A stretch of 64,000 nt of DNA from Bradyrhizobium sp. (GTDB lineage: Bacteria; Pseudomonadota; Alphaproteobacteria; Rhizobiales; Xanthobacteraceae). Positions 57,470 to 64,000 of this stretch are shown here, piece after piece. The stretch is taken from the NCBI RefSeq assembly GCF_016219575.1, contig NZ_JACRMG010000009.1, positions 992,001 through 1,056,000 of the forward strand. The letters are read 5' to 3'. Under the pieces are notes generated by a model. The model worked only from the letters and a program-made list of their open reading frames with translations, was not told the origin of the DNA and searched no databases. How positions within the stretch are numbered: position 1 is the stretch's first letter; each line of letters begins with the position of its first letter. The position numbers and the translations under genes were made by a program.

Positions 57470-58323
57470 CGCGCCGCTTGCGTATTCTTGGCGAGCGTGT
57501 CGAACGCCATCAGCGTCCTCACGAGGCCCTCGAATTCGCGCAGCGGCACCATGTTGGGTCCGTCGGAGGGCGCATGGTCGGGATCGGGGTGGGTCTCGAT
57601 GAACACGCCGGCCACGCCGACCGCGACCGCGGCGCGCGCCAGCACCGGCACGAATTCGCGTTCACCGCCGGACGAAGCCCCCTTCCCGCCCGGCTGCTGC
57701 ACCGAATGGGTGGCGTCGAAAATGACGGGCGCACCGGTCGTGCGCGCGAGAATCGGCAGCGCGCGCATGTCGGACACCAGCGTGTTGTAGCCGAACGACG
57801 CGCCGCGCTCGGTGACCATCACGTTTGGATTGCCGGCACCGGTGATCTTGGCGACGACGTTGGCCATGTCCCAGGGCGCCAGGAACTGGCCCTTCTTGAC
57901 GTTGACGGCCTTGCCGGTCGCCGCCGCCGCGAGCAGCAAGTCGGTCTGCCGGCAGAGGAACGCCGGAATCTGCAGCACGTCCACGGCTTGCGCTGCTTCC
58001 GCGCATTGTGCGGGCTCGTGCACGTCGGTGAGCACCGGCAATCCCAGCGACGACCGGATTTCGGCGAAGATCGGCAGCGCTTCCCTCAAGCCGATGCCGC
58101 GTGCGGTGGAGGCGCTGGTGCGGTTGGCCTTGTCGAAGGAGGTCTTGTAAACGAGCCCGATCTTCAGCCGGGCGGCGATCTCCTTCAGCGCGCTCGCCAC
58201 TTCGAGCGCATGCGCACGGCTCTCCAGCTGACATGGACCGGCAATGACCGAGATCGGCAGATCGTTGCCGAAACGGACCTTGCCGACCGTCACGATGGGT
58301 GCTGCGGAGATGTCAACCTTCAC
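57466..58323 (-). CDS. kdsA: 3-deoxy-8-phosphooctulonate synthase
   Basis: This 285-residue TIM-barrel enzyme condenses arabinose-5-phosphate and phosphoenolpyruvate for lipopolysaccharide Kdo. [62 protein letters not shown] and [12 protein letters not shown] match the family. The start is GTG at 58323, preceded by AGGGAAA. In alphaproteobacteria kdsA often lies near pyrG and eno, as here. Confidence 0.96.
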   Translation of the reverse strand: MKVDISAAPIVTVGKVRFGNDLPISVIAGPCQLESRAHALEVASALKEIAARLKIGLVYKTSFDKANRTSASTARGIGLREALPIFAEIRSSLGLPVLTDVHEPAQCAEAAQAVDVLQIPAFLCRQTDLLLAAAATGKAVNVKKGQFLAPWDMANVVAKITGAGNPNVMVTERGASFGYNTLVSDMRALPILARTTGAPVIFDATHSVQQPGGKGASSGGEREFVPVLARAAVAVGVAGVFIETHPDPDHAPSDGPNMVPLREFEGLVRTLMAFDTLAKNTQAAR

Positions 58324-58410
58324 GGGGGTTTCCCTGTTTCGCGCGGACCATGCCGGTCCGCGCGTTCACGATCAACCCAGTTTGAACGGTGAATATCAGG
58401 GTTGCGCCGG

Positions 58411-58737
58411 CTATTTCAGTGCGGAAAATGCAGTTGGCGTCAGCAGCTGGCTGACGATATTGGCAAGGATCTGGCCGTCTTCCTCGCTTTTGGCGCGGGC
58501 GGAGATCCAGTCCGGATCGGCTTGGAACGCGGTCCATTTCTTTTCACGTTCGGCAAGCGATTCCCAGGCGAGAAAATAGGTCAGCTCCTGGTTGGATTCG
58601 CCGATCAGCGTGGTGAAGAATCCCACCGGCCGGATGGCGTGCTTGTCCCAAAGCTTCAGCGTCGTATTCTCAAAGCGCTTCAGGAGCGCCGGTAGCCGTC
58701 CCGGCAGACAGCGATAGACGCGCATTTCGTAGATCAT
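58411..58737 (-). CDS. NIPSNAP-family protein
   Basis: This 108-residue dimeric alpha-beta barrel protein matches the NIPSNAP family, with the start MIYEMRVYRCLPGRLPALL, then GFFTTLIGESNQELTYFLAWESLAEREK. The function of bacterial members is not settled. GGGAGGAAT before the ATG makes the start secure. It lies upstream of kdsA on the same strand. Confidence 0.88.
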   Translation of the reverse strand: MIYEMRVYRCLPGRLPALLKRFENTTLKLWDKHAIRPVGFFTTLIGESNQELTYFLAWESLAEREKKWTAFQADPDWISARAKSEEDGQILANIVSQLLTPTAFSALK

Positions 58738-58851
58738 TGGAATTCCTCCCTGCTTCTTATCGGCGACCGCTTATAGCGGCTGGCCCTTGCGCTGTCTTGA
58801 TGGCGCGAAACATGGCACCCCTGTGCTTGATCTTCACGAAGCTATCGGCAA

Positions 58852-58865
58852 ATTGTATATACAAT
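58852..58865. promoter_or_regulatory. Perfect 14-base palindrome, probable BrnA operator
   Basis: ATTGTATATACAAT ends two bases before the start codon of the broken brnT gene. It is perfectly self-complementary and is AT-rich in a GC-rich genome. Type II toxin-antitoxin operons are usually repressed by the antitoxin at such a site, and BrnA carries the DNA-binding fold. The assignment is inferred from position and symmetry. Confidence 0.75.
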
Positions 58866-58867
58866 AA

Positions 58868-59127
58868 ATGGCTGATTTCGACCCGTCGAAGGATGCGATC
58901 AATCAGGCCAAGCATGGCATCTCGCTCGCACGCTGGTCGACATGGAAATCAGGGCGATCGTCCCGGCCGAACCATTCGACTATGGCGATCCTCGTTACCG
59001 TGCGTTCGGATTCATCGACGGCCTTGCCCATTGCCTCGTCTTCACCACCCGAAACGAGCGCTATCGGCCCATCAGCCTGCGGCGCACTCATGCAAAGGAA
59101 ATGAAACGCTATGTCCCGGAAAGCTAA
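58868..59127 (+). pseudogene. brnT: brnT toxin gene broken by a one-base deletion
   Basis: BrnT is a RelE-like ribonuclease toxin. The N-terminal half MADFDPSKDAINQAKHGISLAR is in one frame (58868-58933) and the C-terminal half (from MEIRAIVPAEPFDYGDPRY to EMKRYVPES, 58942-59127) in another. One base is missing between 58933 and 58936; restoring it gives one frame of 86 codons, the usual BrnT size, ending DYGDPRYRAFGFIDGLAHCLVF...RTHAKEMKRY. The only alternative is a programmed frameshift, for which no slippery run is visible. The operator and the intact antitoxin remain. The stop overlaps the brnA start. Confidence 0.85.
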
Positions 59128-59398
59128 GCGTCCTCCCTTCGAGGCCGAAAATCCGGAATGGACCAAATCAGACTTTGCCCGTGCGGCCAAGTTTCCGGCC
59201 GGTGTTCGCCTGAAGGATTTAAAACCGGGCGAACTGGCTCGAATGGTGGGCAAGCGCGGGCCGCAGAAGGCGCCGACCAAAATCCATGTCTCGATCCGCC
59301 TGAGCCCTGAAGTTTTGAAGCACTTCAAGTCCAAGGGACCGGGTTGGCAGTCGCGCATCGACGATGCTCTACGCAGGATCGCCAAAAAGGCAGGCTGA
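59111..59398 (+). CDS. brnA: BrnA antitoxin
   Basis: This 95-residue protein matches BrnA: a basic N-terminus (MSRKAKRPPFEAENPEW) and the ribbon-helix-helix-like DNA-binding domain with APTKIHVSIRLSPEVLKHFKSKGPGWQSRIDDALRRIA. It overlaps the end of brnT by 17 bases, the normal brnT-brnA order, so the pair was once translated together. It would now have no working toxin to neutralise unless one is supplied elsewhere. Confidence 0.9.
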   Translation: MSRKAKRPPFEAENPEWTKSDFARAAKFPAGVRLKDLKPGELARMVGKRGPQKAPTKIHVSIRLSPEVLKHFKSKGPGWQSRIDDALRRIAKKAG

Positions 59399-59406
59399 CC
59401 GGCCGC

Positions 59407-61050
<1,644 letters not shown>

Positions 61051-61204
61051 TTAACGCCATGAACCCGATTCGCAAAAACGAATCGCGGGCCCCGGCGAAC
61101 TATTTGTGGGCCTGTGGGTGACGTGAAACTTGCAGGCTTATCAAGGCATTGATGGGTATTCCTGATGCGTCGCGGAAGCCGCAGCCACGCATACCCACCC
61201 TGCT

Positions 61205-61597
61205 TTATTGCGACCGCGGCGCCTCCGGCGCTGCAGGTGCCGGCCGATTCTGTTGCTGCTCGTCGGCCTTCTTCAGGCTGTCGAGAATGCCGCCGCCGCT
61301 GGTCGGCGGCTGCACCGGCGTCGCGCCACCCGCCGGCGCCGTCTGCGAGGCAGGCGCGACGATCGAGCTCGGCTTGCGGTCGTAGCTGGCAAGCCAGGAC
61401 AAGAAGAGGCTGGTGATGAAGAAGCCGACCGCGAGCACCGCCGTCGTGCGCGTCAGCAAATTCGCGGTGCCGCGGCTCGACATGAAGCCGGCGCCGCCGC
61501 CCATGCCGAGGCCGCCGCCTTCGGATTTCTGCAGCAGCACCGCGCCGATCAGCACGGCGACGATCATGAGGTGGATGACGATAACAACAGTCTGCAT
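61205..61597 (-). CDS. secG: Preprotein translocase subunit SecG
   Basis: This 130-residue protein has two membrane helices (TVVIVIHLMIVAVLIGAVLLQ and LTRTTAVLAVGFFITSLFLSWLA) separated by the conserved loop KSEGGGLGMGGGAGFMSSRG. The C-terminal Pro/Gln-rich tail is longer than in E. coli but usual in alphaproteobacteria. SecG assists SecYE in protein export. It completes the set with secD and yajC at the left edge, though 60 kb away. Confidence 0.95.
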   Translation of the reverse strand: MQTVVIVIHLMIVAVLIGAVLLQKSEGGGLGMGGGAGFMSSRGTANLLTRTTAVLAVGFFITSLFLSWLASYDRKPSSIVAPASQTAPAGGATPVQPPTSGGGILDSLKKADEQQQNRPAPAAPEAPRSQ

Positions 61598-61754
61598 TGC
61601 AAGCCTTCCGTCACAAGCCGGGAAGCAGCCGGACGATCGGCGCTGGCGGCTTTGCGGGTTTTCGTGAAGTCGCGCGGTGTTACACGATCGGACCCGGGAT
61701 TGTCACCCCCGAGATAGTCGCAGGGTTGGGGAAGGCAAGCCGGCGCCGGCGGGC

Positions 61755-61790
61755 TTGATCCCGGCACCCGACATCTAATATAGTAGACGT
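61755..61790 (+). promoter_or_regulatory. Probable promoter of a leaderless transcript plus direct repeat
   Basis: TTGATC (61755-61760) and TATAGT (61779-61784) are 18 bases apart and the ATG at 61791 starts seven bases after the second box, so the transcript would begin at or beside the start codon. No ribosome-binding site precedes the ATG. TAGTAGACG occurs at 61781-61789 and again at 61801-61809, exactly 20 bases apart, on one face of the helix, which suggests autoregulation by the XRE protein. Inferred from sequence only. Confidence 0.6.
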
Positions 61791-62357
61791 ATGGATACTT
61801 TAGTAGACGATCTCAGCCAACGCCTGGCGCAGCGCATCAGACTCGAACGCGATGGCCGTGGCTGGTCGCTGGCTGACCTCGCCCAGCGATCCGGCGTCTC
61901 CAAGGCCACCATCAGCAAGATCGAGCGCGCGGAGGTCTCACCGACCGCGGTGGTGCTGGTGCGGCTCGCCAGCGCCTTCGACCTTACCCTCGCCGGCCTG
62001 ATGCTGCGCGCGGAGAGCCAGGGCGAGCGCGTCAGCCGCGCCGCCGACCAGCCGGTCTGGCGCGACCCCGAGACGGGTTATCTGCGCAAGCAGGTATTCG
62101 TTCGCCCCGACAACCCCGTCGAGATCATCAGGGTCGAGATGCCGGCAAGACAGCGCGTGACGCTGCCGGCATCGTCCTACACGCATATCCGCCAGGCGCT
62201 CTGGGTACTCTCCGGCTCGCTCGTCATCACGGAAGGCGGCACGCGGCATGTGCTGTCGGCCGGCGACTGCCTCGGCTTCGGCCCGCCCGCGGAAACCACC
62301 TTCGCCAACGAAGCCGCTTCACCCTGCACCTATGTGGTGGCGCTTGCCCGGAACTGA
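61791..62357 (+). CDS. XRE-family transcriptional regulator with cupin domain
   Basis: This 188-residue regulator has an N-terminal helix-turn-helix (WSLADLAQRSGVSKATISKIERAE, about residues 26-49) and a C-terminal cupin (about residues 110-185, with EIIRVEMPARQRVTLPAS and LWVLSGSLVITEGGTRHVL). Cupin regulators sense small molecules; ligand unknown. The start is at 61791 with no ribosome-binding site, which fits the leaderless promoter. Two small genes follow closely on the same strand. Confidence 0.88.
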   Translation: MDTLVDDLSQRLAQRIRLERDGRGWSLADLAQRSGVSKATISKIERAEVSPTAVVLVRLASAFDLTLAGLMLRAESQGERVSRAADQPVWRDPETGYLRKQVFVRPDNPVEIIRVEMPARQRVTLPASSYTHIRQALWVLSGSLVITEGGTRHVLSAGDCLGFGPPAETTFANEAASPCTYVVALARN

Positions 62358-62363
62358 GCGGCG

Positions 62364-62696
62364 ATGTCGGAGATCGAGCTTGATGATGCGATCGCGCCGA
62401 TCGATCCGGCACGCCCCGCGCCCTCCGGCCACAATGGCGGGCCGCCGCTCGACGGGCACATCCCGGAATGGGGCAACGACGGCATCGGCAGTTACTTCTA
62501 CTGGAAGGCCGCCCATCGTGCGGCCTGGAAAAGCTCCTTGCCCGGCATCGTCGCGTTTCGCATCCAAAAGGCCGAGCGGCTCGGGCTCACCTACGAGGAA
62601 TACACACTGGAAATCCTCGAGCGCGGCCGCCACCTGCAGGTCGAGGACGTCGAGCGCATCGCACAAATCAAGCGGGCGCGGAGGAATTCGCGTTGA
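62364..62696 (+). CDS. Conserved hypothetical protein
   Basis: This 110-residue protein has a proline-rich start (PSGHNGGPPLDGHIPEW) and a helical second half (AHRAAWKSSLPGIVAFRIQKAERLGLTYEEYTLEILERGRHLQ). There is no signal peptide or membrane segment. It lies six bases after the XRE-cupin stop and its stop overlaps the possible TTG start of the GNAT gene, so the three are probably an operon. Family not recognised. Confidence 0.7.
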   Translation: MSEIELDDAIAPIDPARPAPSGHNGGPPLDGHIPEWGNDGIGSYFYWKAAHRAAWKSSLPGIVAFRIQKAERLGLTYEEYTLEILERGRHLQVEDVERIAQIKRARRNSR

Positions 62697-62698
62697 GC

Positions 62699-63262
62699 AT
62701 GGAGGGCATCGGCGTGGATCAAGCCGCGATAGCTGAAATCGACATCCGGCCGCTGGCCCCCTCGCCCGCCATCCGCGCGATGTTGAGCGAGTTGCTGATC
62801 GAAGCCGTCGCAAACGGCGGCTCGGTCAGCTTCATGGATCCCCTGCCGCCGGAGACGGCGGACAAGTTCTGGGAGAATGCGCTGGCGGCTGCAGCGCGTG
62901 GCGACCGGATCGTTCTCGGCGCCTTCGACGGCGATCTGCTGGTGGGAACGCTGACGCTGGTGCTCGACCTCGCGCAAAACCAGCCGCACCGCGCCGAGCT
63001 CGTCAAGATGATCACGCGGATCGGTTACCGCGGGCGCGGCGTGGCGACCTCCTTGCTGCGCCGGGCCGAGACGATGGCGCTCGCGCAGGCGCGCACGCTG
63101 CTCGTGCTCGACACCGCCTCGGACGGCGGCGCCGCGCCGCTCTACGAGTCGGTCGGCTTCAAGCTCGCGGGCGAAATTCCAGATTATGCGTTGAAGCCGC
63201 AAGGCGGCCTCACCGGCACGAAGTTCTACTGGAAACGCCTGGTGGCGCTGCCGACCGCCTAG
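62699..63262 (+). CDS. GNAT-family N-acetyltransferase
   Basis: This 187-residue protein has the GNAT core: [49 protein letters not shown] (acetyl-CoA site) and [27 protein letters not shown]. Substrate is unknown. A TTG two codons upstream (62693) has a better placed GGAGGA box and overlaps the previous stop, so it is an alternative start. Its stop overlaps the stop of tpiA on the other strand. Confidence 0.87.
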   Translation: MEGIGVDQAAIAEIDIRPLAPSPAIRAMLSELLIEAVANGGSVSFMDPLPPETADKFWENALAAAARGDRIVLGAFDGDLLVGTLTLVLDLAQNQPHRAELVKMITRIGYRGRGVATSLLRRAETMALAQARTLLVLDTASDGGAAPLYESVGFKLAGEIPDYALKPQGGLTGTKFYWKRLVALPTA

Positions 63263-64000
63263 CAGCCGGCCGCGATCGCGAGGAAATCGGACGCCTTCAG
63301 GCTGGCGCCGCCGACCAGCGCGCCATTGACGTTGGCAACCGCCATCAATTCCTTCGCATTGGAAGGCTTGACCGAGCCGCCGTAGAGGATGCGCATCTTG
63401 CCGCCTTCCGCCTTGAAGCGCTCGGTTAGCTGCTTGCGGATGAAGCGGTGAACTTCCTCGACGTCCCCCGTGGTCGGCGTCAGCCCGGTACCGATGGCCC
63501 AGACCGGCTCGTAGGCCACGACCAGATTGGCCGCGGTCGCGCCGTCCGGCAGCGAGCCCTTCAATTGCGTGCCGCAGACCTCGAGCGTCTGGCCGGCATC
63601 GCGCTGCGCCCGGGTCTCGCCGATGCAAACAATCGCGGTGACGCCGGCACGCCAGGCGGCCTCGGCCTTCTGCCGCACCAATCCATCGCTTTCGCCATGG
63701 TCGGCGCGGCGCTCGGAATGGCCGACGATGATGCTGGTGGCGCCGGCGTCCTTCAGCATTTCCGCCGAGAGGTCGCCGGTATGCGCGCCCGAGGTATTGG
63801 GGTGGCAATCCTGCGCGCCGACCGCAACGCCCCCGCCCTTCGCTTTCTCGGCGAAGGACGCGATCAGGGTGGCGGGCGGGCAGACCAGCAGGTCGGCTTT
63901 GCCGGCGAAGGCGCCCGCGCCCGCCAGCATTGCGTCGAATTCGGCCATGGAGGCCTTTTGGCCGTTCATTTTCCAGTTGCCGGCGATCAGGGGCCGGATG
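63259..64000 (-). CDS. tpiA: Triosephosphate isomerase (N-terminal codons outside window)
   Basis: TpiA interconverts dihydroxyacetone phosphate and glyceraldehyde-3-phosphate. The active-site Lys is in [13 protein letters not shown] near the window edge, the His in [12 protein letters not shown], the Glu in [13 protein letters not shown], and the phosphate loops [12 protein letters not shown] and GALVGGASL follow. The visible part reaches the window edge at the first conserved strand, so only a few N-terminal codons are missing. It ends in the last bases of the GNAT gene on the opposite strand. Confidence 0.96.
   Translation of the reverse strand, partial: IRPLIAGNWKMNGQKASMAEFDAMLAGAGAFAGKADLLVCPPATLIASFAEKAKGGGVAVGAQDCHPNTSGAHTGDLSAEMLKDAGATSIIVGHSERRADHGESDGLVRQKAEAAWRAGVTAIVCIGETRAQRDAGQTLEVCGTQLKGSLPDGATAANLVVAYEPVWAIGTGLTPTTGDVEEVHRFIRKQLTERFKAEGGKMRILYGGSVKPSNAKELMAVANVNGALVGGASLKASDFLAIAAGC

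Noticed and set aside
55697..57790. A 697-codon plus-strand open frame across the glutaminase, MFS and kdsA genes
   Set aside because: It spans three real genes on the other strand, with charged low-complexity sequence and no domain.
58903..59385. A 160-codon minus-strand open frame across brnT-brnA
   Set aside because: It lies antisense to an antitoxin with a strong family match and to the decayed toxin; no domain is seen.
61598..61754. Possible tRNA gene between secG and the XRE regulator, a place where small RNA genes are often found
   Set aside because: No cloverleaf, no TTCGA arm and no acceptor-type ends could be read in this gap.

Overview
The window is GC-rich, densely coding alphaproteobacterial chromosome, most likely Bradyrhizobium or a close relative (Nitrobacteraceae). 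The grounds are gene content and order (yajC-secD; serS ... surE, pcm, NlpD-like; tatABC-scpB-scpA-nagZ-SPOR-argS-dgt; pdhA-pdhB with lipoyl domains plus a DUF5076 gene and lpdA; ftsB near the pdh cluster) and several intergenic palindromic repeats of the type scattered through Bradyrhizobium genomes. I see no rRNA, tRNA, CRISPR array, prophage or insertion sequence. No gap between genes exceeds 300 bases, so this is mostly core chromosome with a few accessory insertions. Species-level assignment is inference.

Layout. 1-9.1 kb: secD (cut by the left edge) and yajC, a DUF815 ATPase, a DHA2-type drug exporter, a degenerate LytM/LysM lipoprotein, pcm, a single-domain response regulator, surE and a cysteine-rich secreted protein. 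9.3-20.6 kb: serS, Tat translocase (tatC, tatB, tatA), condensin partners scpB and scpA, nagZ, a SPOR envelope protein, argS, dgt and, divergently, erpA. 20.9-26.1 kb: an RND efflux adaptor and pump translationally coupled to an exported amidohydrolase. 26.2-34.2 kb: xth, an ExoR-like Sel1 protein overlapping ilvD, a P450 with a 39-residue membrane peptide gene upstream, an RlpA-like protein, a Bug-family binding protein and a threonine synthase-like enzyme.

34.4-43.5 kb: pyruvate dehydrogenase locus (pdhA, pdhB, DUF5076, pdhC, small membrane protein, lpdA), an aldehyde dehydrogenase preceded by an AcoR-like regulator that lacks the AAA+ domain, and ftsB. 43.6-50.9 kb: FMN reductase, Tat-exported metallo-beta-lactamase-fold hydrolase, quinone-oxidoreductase-like MDR protein, GT39-type glycosyltransferase, M15-like peptidase and enolase. 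51-59.4 kb: a Vgb-like beta-propeller coupled to a c-type cytochrome, queF, a TAXI binding protein, a glutaminase-STAS-cyclic-nucleotide-domain fusion, an MFS transporter, kdsA, a NIPSNAP protein, and a brnT toxin gene broken by one missing base beside an intact brnA antitoxin. 59.4-64 kb: pyrG, secG, an apparently leaderless XRE-cupin regulator with two small downstream genes, and tpiA (cut by the right edge).

How they connect: export and envelope genes (secD/yajC/secG, tatABC, NlpD-like, SPOR, nagZ, RlpA-like, M15, ftsB) and central carbon genes (eno, tpiA, pdh, kdsA, pyrG, ilvD) dominate. At least two encoded proteins carry twin-arginine signals and are plausible clients of the Tat system encoded here. 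I found no clear-cut new defence or mobile system. The most interesting items are the broken BrnT with its intact BrnA and palindromic operator, the three-domain glutaminase, the AAA-less AcoR-like regulator with its nested inverted repeats, and the 22-cysteine secreted protein.
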